From the NCBI GenBank assembly GCA_013399305.1, contig VXAI01000447.1:293231-357230 (forward strand): a DNA stretch of 64,000 nucleotides, read 5' to 3'. The position numbers were made by a program, and so were the translations under genes. Positions 17,850 through 29,825 of the stretch are shown in pieces. The notes beneath the pieces are model-generated. The model was not told the origin of the DNA. It was given only the letters and a program-made list of their open reading frames with translations, and ran no database searches. The DNA comes from Rostratula benghalensis (Eukaryota; Chordata; Aves; Charadriiformes; Rostratulidae). The stretch's first letter is position 1. Each line of letters opens with the position of its first letter.

Positions 17850-18060
17850 CAGTGGCACCCGGGGTCGGCGGGTTGCTGTTTGACACCGCAGCGCTCGCAG
17901 CCTCCTCGATGGGGCGGCAGAGCCGGGGCGGGGGGGATGTGTCTGGTTTGTGTTCTCCACCGCCCCGTTCGCAGCCCCACTGATGGGCCCTGGGACGCTG
18001 CCAAACCTCCAGACCCTGGGCGACGCGGGGGCCGCCGCCTGAGAGAGGACACACGTGTCA
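17850..18060. promoter_or_regulatory. orphan CpG-rich block
   Basis: A local cluster of CpG dinucleotides with GC-box-like GGGGCGG motifs stands out from CpG-poor flanks, about 1.8 kb upstream of the KCNK15 start. It may be a distal promoter or enhancer, or the promoter of a non-coding transcript. Nothing else supports a transcript. Confidence 0.35.
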
Positions 18061-21000
18061 CCTGCTGCCATCCCGCTGCTGGGGATCTTTTCCCCTGGCC
18101 AGCAATGACACCGTGCCTTGAGGACGGGACACAGCGCTGCCAGTTGAGCCCCCTTTTGTTCCATCGCAGAGGAAGGAGACCTTGGGCTGATCACGTCACC
18201 TGCCACACATCTTTCAGGAGGGGGGCCTTGCAGATTTCTGCAAATTCTGGGGTCCCCAGGTAATATTTTGGAGCTCTGAGCTGATTCTGTAGCATGCTAT
18301 CCAAAGCCAGCTCCTCTGTGCAGATGTGGGCCAACACCCCAGTGCAGGTTCAAGCATGCAGAACCCTGGGAGATGCTCTCCAGCCATGGGTGAAGACAGG
18401 CACAAGTTACTTGCACAGTTTCCTTTAGCAGCAGCATCCATCTTAGATGGCCATGGACTACCTGAATCCTCCACGGTTTGTTTCCTAAACTGTGTCTGTG
18501 ATGACAGCCAGCAGTGCTTGGGCAGAGATGGTAGAGCACAGCCTTCTCAAAGCTCTACCTGCGTATGGAGAGATGGGATCTCCATATGGATGAGATCTCA
18601 CCTTCCCTGTGGCTGGGGCTGTCTGGGGCAGGGTGGGCCACCTCTGCCCCTGCAGCAAGAAGAGCTCCCAGCGCTTCCCCAGTGTGGTGTCTGCCAGCCC
18701 TGTCCTCTTTGTGCCTTGTGGTGGGTTGACCTTAGCTGGCTGCAAGGTCTTCTCCTTACCAGAGCAGAAATCCTCACCTGGAAGTGTCTTGTGGAATGGG
18801 TCTTCCCTCAGCATGGCCTTTTCCTGCTGTGCTGGGAGTTACAGAGATCTGGGCAAATCCTTTTTCTGGAAAAGGGGATGCCATTGATGGAGCAGCATTG
18901 GAAGAGGGTCTCATTTAGTAACATGAACAATGAAACGGCTGCTGTTGCTCCCATGGGGGCTTGGGACATCACTGATTTCTCCTTTTGGGGTTTGCTTTGG
19001 TCTTCTGCAGGTCACAGACCCCTGTGGAATAAACTCTGCCTCGAAGGAACCAGAGGAGCAAGATCCACCTCCTAATAAGAAACCCCCCAGGAACAAATCC
19101 AGGGCTGATGAAGCCAGGGCTGTGTGGGCAGTAAGAGGAGCAGCTGTGTGCTCTGAACGGGGTCACAGCCCTCATAATTAAGATGATGCTGCAATCAGCC
19201 TGCTCTGTGGTCTGACTGCTCACGGATTGCTTTATCCTGCATGGAGCGAGCACTGGGGGCATGAGCGAGACCAGGCCGTGCCAGATCGCTGTTGTGCAGT
19301 GCTGTCCCTCCCGAGGCACAGGAAAGTTTCCTGTTTTCCCACTGGGGAGCTCCTTCAGTTCAACCTTTGTCTCTCCCCTGACCTCACCGAGCTTGAGAAA
19401 GGTCAGGCTGCAGCCACTGGATCAGGCCGGGCAAGATAATGTACTTTATCATTGATTTCCAGTGAGAAGTTGCATTATGAGATTAAATGGCTCATTTTTA
19501 TTGCATGGGGAGGCAGAGAGAAAGCAAGAGCTCTGAAAATAAAACAGGAGTGATGTGTTCCTGTTGTAGGTGCTTGGGACCGGGCACGAACGTACCTGGT
19601 TTGTTTGTTCAGCCCTTTGGAGGTGAACTTTGAGAAGCTGCTTACTTCCAAGGTTGGTAAACAAAGTCAAACCTCATCTGTGCTTAAACCAGTGTCTAAT
19701 TAACGTGTCTAATTGGCCCATGTCTACTAATTCCAAGCTGGCGAGGAATTTATTAAAAAGCTTTTCTAGTTTGAATGGATTGAAATGAGCAAAGCTGCTT
19801 AGCGGTCTCAGAGGAAAGAAGCTCGATGGGGACCAGCAGCTTGGGTCTGTGTGAGCAGGGAGAGAGGAGGGAGCATCCCAGCAGCTCTGCTCACGCTGCT
19901 TCAGGCACCGATGCCACCTCAGGCTGTGCAGGGACCTCCAGGTCCCCCAGCAAAGGGGTCATCGTTAACGGGATGTGCAGGTACTGGCTGCCATCACACC
20001 CCCAGCTGCGTTGCCCACCCACCCAGGGACGAGGAAGGGCTCTGGCCAACGTCAGCTTCTCCCCAGGTTTCAACCACAACAGGAGCTTGGGGTCCCTCCT
20101 GGGGTGCTCTGCTTCTTTTGGTTATTTTTAGAGAACAAATAGATGTTTTCTTCTGCCTTAGTAAAAGCATCAGCTATTCTGACTTTAATGCCATTTAATA
20201 CCGAGATTATAGCCTTGCAATGCCACAGGATATTTTTAAAGCAATGGATTAGTTCATTTCTAAAAAGGATTAGATACCGAGATATGAATAACAACCGCCT
20301 GCAGCTGCCCAGGCGGCAGTGGGACTCCAGGCACTGCCCGCTGTCCCAGGCCAGGTGACACCAGGAGCCAGGCTGTGGGAAAGATCCCTCCTCTCAGCAC
20401 GAGGGGCACAGCAATGCCCTCTCTGCAGACACAGAGTCCCTCACTGCGTCCTTCTGCCCCATGACTCCGTAAGTTTTCCTGTGAAGTTCCCTCCTGCTAA
20501 CTTGTCTCTGTCCTACAGGCCATGCTCAGAGTGGAAGCACAGGAACCTCACGGCTTCCTCTGGGCTCTGGGATTTCCCTCTGTAGCTCAGAGGGCTGCAG
20601 GTGCTTTGCTCTGCGTTGTAGCCTGGAAGCTCAGCGAGGGAATTAATGAAGCCTTGGCTATAAACTGGTTGCAAACACAGCTTGCCTCCACGTGCTCACC
20701 GTGGATGTGGCTCGCAGCTTTCAAACCCCAGGGTGGGTGGAGGCAGCTCCATGTCTGACTGTCTTCAGCCACCTTGCCTGGTACCAGCCACGCTAAACCT
20801 CATCCATGGCTCCTCCTGATAGCCCACAACTCATCACTGAGCCTTCCCCAGTTACCCTTCCTGCCCAAACCGGGTCCTGCAAGGGGCCGTGCTGCCCCAT
20901 CCTCCCATGGTTGCTGGTTGGACACAAAGCAGACCCGGGCTGGAAATGCTGACAGTGCTCTTGACAGTTTATGGCCACAAAGTCTATTTTCAGCCTAATA

Positions 21001-22983
21001 AGTTTTTTATACGCTTGGAAAGCTGTCAGTTGAACATCAGCCAGGCACAAAGTACCTGCCATAAAGTGCCTGGACTGCAACCAAACGGGAAAGGTGCTGC
21101 TCTGCTTTAGCAAGTTCTTGATCTCAGCTGCTTTAGTTGGTTCATTTATTTGGTTTTAGGAACTTGACTTCAGTAATAAATTAATACGATAAAATAACAA
21201 CGCCCCTGCTTAATAATTTGTGAAAATATTTGCTGAGAGCCTGTTAAATCAGAGCTGGAAACCAGTTTGGATTGGGGCTCAGGGGTGGGAGGCTCCATGG
21301 TGCTGTTGCTGGCGCCGGGGTGGGTTTGTCCCTGTGTGTCCCCCACTGGACCCCAGTGACAAAGCAGCGAGGCTTTGGGAACGTGTCTGGAGAAGGGTCC
21401 TGCTCCCTGGGAAGGTTAATGTGGAGATAGGAGCTGTCACAGCCACTAACCACAGAGACACGGCTACGTCAAACCCCTGGCCGCATGGAGAGCAGGGCCT
21501 GATCCTGAGCATGTCTCTGCTCCCTCCCTGGCAAATAAGATGCTAAAAATGACATTCCTGCATCACAGCCTGCGGGGTTCGCAGGAGGGTCAAGGGTGTG
21601 GGGGGCAAAGGGTCTGGGAATGAACGGGAAATATGCGAGGTTCTGTCACACAGGGTGCTCCTGTGACAGGAAAAAGCTGTGACACAGCTGTGTCCCTGTC
21701 CTGCAAGGCAGCCCCTGCCACTCTGGCACGGCACCGCGGGGACGGGAAAGGTCCCAGACTGCTGTGGGGTTCCTGTGGGACACCCCCAGGTGAGCCATGG
21801 GCTCTGGCATGCTGTGTGCCACATCTTAACCCCTGTGGCACTCCCTGCTGGGAGCCCTGCGGGTACCTTCAGTGCCAAAGGTGTCTGCCCCCATGGTGGG
21901 TTCATTAACCAGGTCCCCAGGCCGCATGGCACCCTCCTTCCCATGGGGGAACCACCGCAGCCTGGCTGGGGCAGGAGGCAGCATTTTGGTGCCTGCCTGG
22001 GTGTATTTGAGGCAGGAATGGTGGTGATTCCCATCCCACCATCGAGCTGAGCCCTGCTCCGGGTGAGATTTGGCTGTGCTGGCAGCCGGAGTGGTGACCT
22101 CGTGGCCGCCCTGTCTGCTGCCCCGGGGCTTCGCTTCCCAGGCAGACAGTTTACAGCAAATGGCTCGTTTCAGTGCTAAAAATAATCCCATAGGAAACAA
22201 ATCGGCCCCAGAACTTCAGCTGGGGAAAAGTGCATTTATTAGTAACACTCAAGATGTCCCTTCCTGCTCTGCCTCTGAAGCTCGGGGAACCGGTGCTGAG
22301 ATGCTGCCTGTGCTTCCTGGCCAGGCACCAACTTATTTCGATGCAGAGTTTGATTCCACTAAGGTGGCTTTTTCTCTCCCTGCCCCACAGCCTGGTCCCA
22401 GCCACCAGAAGGGGCTCCGGCTTTGGTGCCACCAAGTGATTCCCCAGCTGAAGGAGCTGGGGATTGTCCTGTGAACATGGTCACAGCTGCACCATGCCTG
22501 AGAGTACAGCAGGTTCCTGGCGGGGAACAAATACAACAGAACGAAAATATTTGTTCTTCTCTTGTGGTGAAAACACTGTGTCAGGGACATATTTCTTCCT
22601 CTACCTCAAAATTGCAGATTTTACTAAGTCCTGTTTGTATGCAAGAGATTTTCCAGCTGCCTCTCTCCAGGCTTTGCTCTGGAAGGATTAATTGGGGAGA
22701 TGAGATACATCCTTTCTGAATTGCAAATGCAGAGATGTGTGTGCCTGCCCCAGCTGCTTGTGCTCTGCTCCAGCCCTGGCCCTTTCTTTCCAGCCACGCT
22801 CAGGGGCTGTGCTGTGTCCCTGGGGCAGAGCAGACGGCGGCGCAGGAATCACAGCTGTTCCGGGCATCAGGAGGCCAGATCTGCCATGAATCAGTTACAG
22901 GGAATCAAATTAACACTAGGCTTTTCTGGAGGCAGGCAAACCACCTGAGCTAAATGGGAAAATAAATTGGAGGCTTCCCCGGG

Positions 22984-23065
22984 TTCAGAAATAATTGAGG
23001 TAACGCGGAGCCCCTTTGTTTGAGTTCAGAAATAATTTAGGTAACGTGGAGCCCCTTTGTTTGAG
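22984..23065. repeat. 41-bp tandem duplication
   Basis: Two adjacent 41-bp copies (22984-23024 and 23025-23065) differ at two positions. The near identity points to a recent event. Confidence 0.9.
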
Positions 23066-26000
23066 TGTCTCTTGGGATGGGAGCTGAGCCGGGCAGTGAT
23101 AGGGGATGATGCTCTGCTGGATATTCCCCCAGGGCACCTCCACATAGGGCCAGGCAACAGACCCAAATAGCAATTTTTTTATTTTTGGCTTTGGAATGGT
23201 CCATTTGAATGGTCCCATTTATGTAGGAGGATGGAACTGTCTCCCAGACCGGGATTTGCAGGTCTTGATGGCAACTGCAAGTCCATCATTCATCCCTGTG
23301 CTGTTTTTTGGGAGAGATGCTGCCCTGTACTCCCGGATTGAGTCTACTACTCGGGTTCATCCATGAATGACCCTCTGCTCCTCACCCCTGCGGCACTGGA
23401 AAGGAAAACAAACCATCCTCTTGCCTTCCATGCTGCTGGGTTTGCTCCCACTGGGGCTAAGCAAAGCTACCCGCATTAAATCTGGGGATGAGGAGTGATG
23501 AAAAGGAGACCTGGCGAGGAAGGGGAAGAGATCAACTCCTCCACCACCAGCAGTGGCTACAAAAGCCAGCCGTGGCGAGAGATGGCTCAAGCTCATCCCT
23601 ACAGACAAGTGGGTTAAAACACAGATTTTTCCCTAATATTTCAGCTCATGGGGCCCTCTCCTTCACGGTGCACCTTGTGCCATTGGTGTCTCTGTTCTGC
23701 AGCTGGACCTGAGGCCACCCTGCCACAGTTCTTCCAACCTCCCAGCTCAGTGCAATGGGGTACTGGCTGTGGTGATGGGACTCTTTCTGCTCTGCACACA
23801 GAGTGATGCTTTCCCCCAGCAGCCCTGGGGAGGCTGCAGCATCTGCTGGGTATTGCAGACCTGCTGGGATCCAGGAAGGCCCAGGGGACCCAGGACAGCC
23901 CAAGGGACCCAGATGAGCTGCATCCCAAGGTCCCTCTGCATCCCTGGCTCCTGTGGACTCCCAGTGTGGCACTGTGTTGCCATCCCAGCACTGCACACTC
24001 TTTTCTAGAGGGATTTTTGCCTTCACAACCAAATAACACTTCCTTAAGTGAGACTGCCTGGATCTTGGCATCACCACCACCAAACCCACCCCTGAGCTCT
24101 CCTCTGGGCCAGCAGCTTCCCATTGCTGTGGGACCTTCTTGTCTTAAATGGGCTGGATGGGAGGCAGAGTGGTGCTGGAGCTCTGGGCTGGTAAGGGCTG
24201 ACTGGGAGCTGTAGTGTCCGGTTCTCCCCCACCTCTGCTGAGTGGCACCTCCGCAGCAGAGCAAAAGCAGCCAGGATGGAGTTAATTTGCCTCCTGTCCT
24301 TGAATGTCCTCTGCACAGCATGGAAGCAGCCTTTTTGGGGAGGAGCTGTGGTGCTATGGAGAAGCCTGGGAGCTTTCTGATGCTCCTTAGGGTATCATTT
24401 TGCCCATGAGCCCAAGTAAGCAGAAGAATTTCACGCTGGCTGGGCTGTGCCCTAGGCCTGAAGGGCTCTTTGGGGAGCCAGATCATCTCCTGGTCGAAGC
24501 AGAGCAGGGAGGTTGGGCAAAATTTAAGCTATGGTCTCCAGCACAGGCCGTGGTGCACACAGCAGCTCCCCAGGGGTTTCTTGCTGCCCTGCTGCTCTCC
24601 ATGCTGACCCCTGCCTTGAGCAACGGAGCAGCACTGATGGCAAGGGCCACCAAGGGCGGGTGTTTAGAGGGATGGTCTGAAAAATGGCACATCTCTATTC
24701 ATCCTGGGCTCACCGAGTCCTCCAGGACACATCCCTGCCTGCGGGGTGCAGCTGCAGTCTCCCTGTAAGGCACACAGCAATGTGTGTTCCAGCTGCGAGA
24801 TGCGCAGCGCTGCAAGAGCATTCCTGAGCTCCGGCTCTCCCCAGGCCCCACGCTGCACAGCATCACCTATTTATAACCACACGCACTGCGGGAATAATAT
24901 TAGACTGATGGCCTCACCCAGGCACGCTAAATGTTATTCTATTTATGTGGTTTGCTCTTCTTCACAAGCTGTTGGTCTCCCAGATGCCAAAACACTCTGC
25001 GTAGCATAGACAAAGACTCGGATTTTTCTCTTTTATGAAAATCTTCACCAACAGCACCCAGTCCCCAGTATATTTACCATTTTTTCCAGGTCACCTGGAG
25101 TAATTGCTTCTACTATTCCTTTCCCAGTCTGATCAATATCCTTGGTAAATAAGATAACCTGCCAGGTCTGTTGTCCCTGTAGCAAAAGTACTTTAGCAAT
25201 GAAATTGTTTTGCTGAAGAAATAAATGCCTCTCGCTGAATCTGAGGATGCTGTGACCTTTCATTAGTGACCTGAGTGACTCATCCCTTTTTGTGTGTGTT
25301 CGCTGCAGCCTCCCACCACGCCGTAAAAGATGCACCACAAAGTCCCACTGCCTGGTACCCAGTGTAATGAGGAGCTGAGATCCACCAGAGCCTCCTGCTC
25401 ACTCTGCTTCTCCTCCAGCTTCGCACGTGGTCTTCACACCTCACCCTGGGCCTGGGGTTCTCTGAGTTGTGGAGATGCCCTGTCTGCGTGGCGGGGACCC
25501 TGTGCATCATCTCAGTCTCCAGCCCTTGTCCGAGCAGCAGCTCCCGCTCCCTCAGGCTGTGGAAATCTCTGACACAAAGGCAAATCCCCTTGTTTTTCCA
25601 GCACAAGGGAAGCCAACCCACGCTTGTTTAGCAAACAGGGCCTTACCAGCTGTACCATTCCCCCCTGAAGCAAGGTGGGCAACTCAGTCAGAGCCAGATT
25701 TCAGCCAGAGGCCAGGTGTCACGTGCCATGAACTCTGCACTGGCCTCTGAGGTCTAACACCTGGTACCTCTGCATCCAGCAGCTCTGAAATGGGGCCTGG
25801 CCATCACTTGGCTGAACTCAAGGAGTTCCTGCACCTCACTCAATGCTCATCCCCTCTCCCCCCAGCTCACACACGGCAGCCTTCACCCCTTCGCTTTGCT
25901 GGGTGCCTCTGGAAACACAAACACCCTGGAAACGTGATGTGTTTAGTCTCTTTTTAGAAATCTGTGCAAAGTGGAATAAAGAATGAAACAGAGTTGAGTC

Positions 26001-28180
26001 CTATGCATTTAGCTGCTGCTGATAGCGATATTTTCTTCTTGTAGAGTGTTTTGCATGCCAAGAAAAACAGTTTTGCATTTCAGGGAAAGAAAGTGGTGGT
26101 ACATCTGTGCATCTGTACGTGTGCCTGTTAATTCTGCCTGAACGGCTTCCCAGGGCTGTCAGCTCAAAAGTTCTCCTTAAGGTAACAAATCTTGACTGTG
26201 TTTGCAACAAATCCCCAACCGAGAGGCATTTATTTAATGAAGCAAGATATGCTGCCAAACTTCCAGGCTTGATCCCGATCCCATTAATGTCAGCACAAGA
26301 GTTCCCACCATGTTTGGTTTGTTGGTTGGGTCTAATCTGCATAAGGGAGTTAAAAATCTGCGCCGGGGTCAGATTTGCAGACAAGTTCATTGCTCCACTT
26401 GGCTGTGCCAGAGAGTCTGTGGGAAAAGCTGACAGTACAGGTGGGACTCCTCTCGCCTGATTTTAGTCATCTTCAAGTCCAGCAACAGATAGCTGGGAGG
26501 GAAAACACGAGGGGAAGAGGAATGTTCAGATCATCTTAAGCCAGGAGCCCAGAGGAAATTAAATTAATTTATTTCTTCTTGTGGAGACATCTCACCCCCT
26601 GAGGATGTGCAGCTTGTGTGAAGGAACCTGACAGCACTGGATGGTTTCTGCAGCAGCGGGGAATGGACCTCGCTCAAAGCCAGCCCCTGAGGCACTGCCA
26701 CAGGTCTTCTGCTCAGGTCTTCTCTCCGTGCTTGCATCAGCCAGGAGCCAAGGCTTGATGCCTGGTTCAGGATGCACAGCAGCTCTGGTGGGCATTGACC
26801 CACTCCTTCCAGCAGCAGAGCTTGTACCTGGCCCTGCCAAGGGCTGGCAGAGCTGCTGGGAGAAGGGGAAGGAAGAATTCGGCAGCTTCCCACTTTCTCT
26901 GTCCCCTCACTCACTGCTGAAACATGTGCTGCCTCCTTATCTCCCTGTGCCACGAGTGGGGACCAGTTCAGAGCAAGAGCTGCCCGTGCTGGTTGCTCCA
27001 GAGACAATTCCACTCCTCTGCTCCCAGGGGATAAAGAGGTTTGGAGGGGTCAGCGGTGCCCATGTGTTTTGAGGAGGTCCCCAGCAGTGACCGTGCACCT
27101 GGGGGGTCCTGCAGAGAGCAGCAGCTGCTCTTTGCAAGGGGAAGAAGCCTCCCTCGATCACAAGGGCTGGAGGAAACAGCAGCTGCCTTGCTGCTCCATC
27201 ACCAGCTGCAAAACCTGGCCACAGGCTCATGTGCCAGCAGCTGGCCCCTATATTACACATAGAGCTAATAAAGGGAAGGAGCTCATTTCTTCAGTTCAGA
27301 AGGGGAAGCAGCATTGTCTGAGAACCAAGGGGACTGCCCCCTGTATCATGGGGCCATCACCCCAACACACAGGTCCTTAATGGCTTTTGCTGATTTGACA
27401 GAAGCAGGACACAGAAAAATGAGCAGATTTATGGCTGCTACTGTGCCTGGGGCTCAGAGGTGCTTCTTGGGATACAGCTCTTTAAATCATCATTACCAAT
27501 GACATGAGGGGGCACTGAGGAAGACAGAGTTGGGCACACCAATACACGAGGTGACAACAGAGTTTGCTGGTGCTTCCTATGCAGTGGTTCTGCCCTGGGG
27601 TGCAGAGATGTTTTACCTCAATTAATCATGCACAAAGTGGGTGCAGTGACAGGGTGCTGCAGCTCCTATGGGCTGTGGAGAACCAAAGCTGGATCTGTTG
27701 GGAGCTGTAACCTCATGGATGGGATCCGTGTGTGAAGATGGAAGAGCTGGATGGCTTTTGGATGTGATTTTTTTTTCAGGACAGGAGGAGAAGAGTTCAG
27801 AACTCTGGAGAAGCCTATATCTGTGGACTGTGTGCAAGCAGCAGAAGCCAGACCCGCTCCTAACGTCCCAAAGATCTTCCCAACTGCAGAGACAGAAGAA
27901 CGTTTGGTTCGGGAATTTTAGCTTTATCTTTTTATTTCCTCTGGGTGAGGTGGGAGCTGAAAGTTTCAGGGCTTTGCTGAGCTGATTTTGGGGACCTACC
28001 TGAGCGCACGCCTGGCCCAGGGCTGCTCTCTGCCTGCTGCCCGTAGTCCGGCTGTGCAGGCAGGGCTCCTCCCTGCAGAGACCTGGGAAACTCATCACCA
28101 CTCCCCACGGGAGGTGGGCCCCTGAGTTCCTACTAAGCTGTAAAAGAAGCCAGAAGACTCACAGCCGAAAACACGAGGTG

Positions 28181-28186
28181 TTTATT
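28181..28186 (-). terminator. polyadenylation signal, - strand
   Basis: TTTATT on the + strand gives AATAAA on the - strand, 1.64 kb after the receptor stop. It is the best candidate for that transcript's end. Confidence 0.5.
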
Positions 28187-28454
28187 TGCACTTTAGACAT
28201 GAGCTCCACCTAAAAGCCAGCCACCGCTCCCTCCGTGCAGCAGCGGAGGTGAGTCCGTGCGAGGAGCAGATGAGGGTGATAAATTCCGTGGCTTTGGTCC
28301 AAGGAGCGCAGTGCCCGCGGGTCGGCGCTTTCCCAGCTGATCTTAACTCGCAGGCCACTTCCTTCAGCCGGGCCCTGAGAGCTGCTGCCGCAAACCGAGT
28401 TGCTCCTTTCGCCAGGACTGAAATGTTCAAGCCCTTTGGGCTGGGGAGCACCAA

Positions 28455-28592
28455 AAGCCAAAACCAAAACGCTGCTTGGGAGCCTCTGCTCCCCCCAGAG
28501 GAGGGGACCCTCCCCGTGTCCCCCGGCAATGCCACACGCGCTGCCCTCACCGATGAATCTTGCCTCCACAAGTATTCAAACTAGCATTGCCT

Positions 28593-28625
<33 letters not shown>

Positions 28626-28856
28626 CCCACATGTCTAATTTTTAATAGACAGATCTAATCCCCTCTCAAGGCTGGATGTAAGAGTAAACCGCTGCCACCC
28701 ACCTGAAGATTTCAAAACTCNAAGCCAAAACCAAAACGCTGCTTGGGAGCCTCTGCTCCCCCCAGAGGAGGGGACCCTCCCCGTTAGTCACAATACTTTA
28801 CAACGCGCAGCCCGCAACGTTGCTTCTTGTCTCCACAAGTATTCAAACTAGCATTA

Positions 28857-28891
<35 letters not shown>

Positions 28892-28987
28892 CCCCACATG
28901 TCTAATTTTTAATAGACAGATCTAATCCCCTCTCAAGGCTGGATGTAAGAGTAAACCGCTGCCACCCACCTGAAGATTTCAAAACTC
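28455..28987. repeat. 266-bp direct duplication separated by a single N
   Basis: Copy 1 (28455-28720) and copy 2 (28722-28987) have the same length and are joined by one N at 28721. Both include the same poly(T) tract and the same flanks. Only about 48 bases in the middle (about 28517-28564 against 28784-28831) differ strongly. This pattern is what a scaffold join over a poly(T) stall produces, so it is more likely an assembly error than a biological duplication. Confidence 0.9.
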
Positions 28988-29825
28988 TCCTGGGATCTGC
29001 CCGCTGAAAGCAGAGGTTCAGGCTGCTGCAGTCATTTGCCTTGCAAAAAACCACCAAACCCATCCAACAGCCTCCAGAAACTTTAAAATGCCAGTTTGCC
29101 GTCTGTTGTATGCTCTTCCAAAAAAAAAAAAAAAAAAAAAAAGAGTGAGTAATGCCAAAATACTTTTTTCTTCTGTGAAGGAGGTGGGCAGCAGAGGATA
29201 ACACGGATCCTGAAGCAGCTCAGTCACCCAGGAACTGGCACAACTTAGTCATATATTTAAAATCTGATGTTTTTATGAATATTTCCATTTCCAAAGCACT
29301 TCCCTCTGCAAAAAATCACCCTCTCAGCTGTTCTGTGACCGCAGGTCATTAATTCCTGGTGCCCTCTCCTTGAGTGAAGAGTGGAATCCTGTCTCAAACA
29401 CATGTCTGTTGGCAGAGAGGGGATGCGGTGGGGGGACAAGGCATCATTCACCCCTGTCCTTCACTCACTGAGGAGCTCAGTGAGCCTCCGGAGAGCCAAG
29501 GGGGTGTTAACCAGCTCGGATCACTGCACTGGAGGTTGGACTGAGAAATACTTCAGGACTGGAGCGAACACAATGTTCCTCTCGTTCCATCTCCAGGCGT
29601 GCTGTAGGGAAAACGGTTGGGCTGAGTAACTTTGCTCCCAAACCTGGTCCCAGTTTGCTCTCTGACACCAGGAGTCCTGTCTGTCCCTTGTGTGAGGCTG
29701 GAGCCAGTGGTGCTGCAGTCACCAGCTCTCTGCAAAACGGGTGTTAAGGTGGGGGGGGCTACACCCAAGCAGGGGCCAAGTGCAAACTGAAGTGGTGCCA
29801 TGCTTTGGAGTGGGTGTTGGGTGCC

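Larger units (their letters stand above)
16641..28160. other. intergenic region between KCNK15 promoter and P2Y-like gene 3' end
   Basis: This is 11.5 kb without a gene I can support. Open frames (for example 18.3-19.1 kb) match no family and lack splice or start context. Supported content is listed separately: a CR1-like remnant near 17.5 kb, a CpG-rich block near 17.85-18.06 kb and a 41-bp tandem duplication at 22984-23065. Conserved regulatory DNA may be present but cannot be judged from one sequence. Confidence 0.6.
28165..29825 (-). other. probable 3' UTR of the P2Y-like receptor gene
   Basis: The stretch runs from the receptor stop codon to a - strand AATAAA at 28181-28186. It contains homopolymer A/T runs (28596-28625, about 28859-28891, 29119-29142) and a probable assembly duplication at 28455-28987, so its true length may be about 270 bases shorter. 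Frames near 28.2-28.57 kb are open on both strands but end inside the poly(A) signal and match nothing known. Confidence 0.5.

Noticed and set aside
18326..19075. 249-codon + strand open frame, plus a TGTGGTGGGTTGACC segment at about 18717 resembling the start of avian ERV LTRs
   Set aside because: No protein similarity; the LTR-like match is too short to support an element.
28182..28571. 130-codon - strand frame ending at the poly(A) signal
   Set aside because: Its stop codon is inside the AATAAA, and it runs into the falsely duplicated segment; better explained as 3' UTR.
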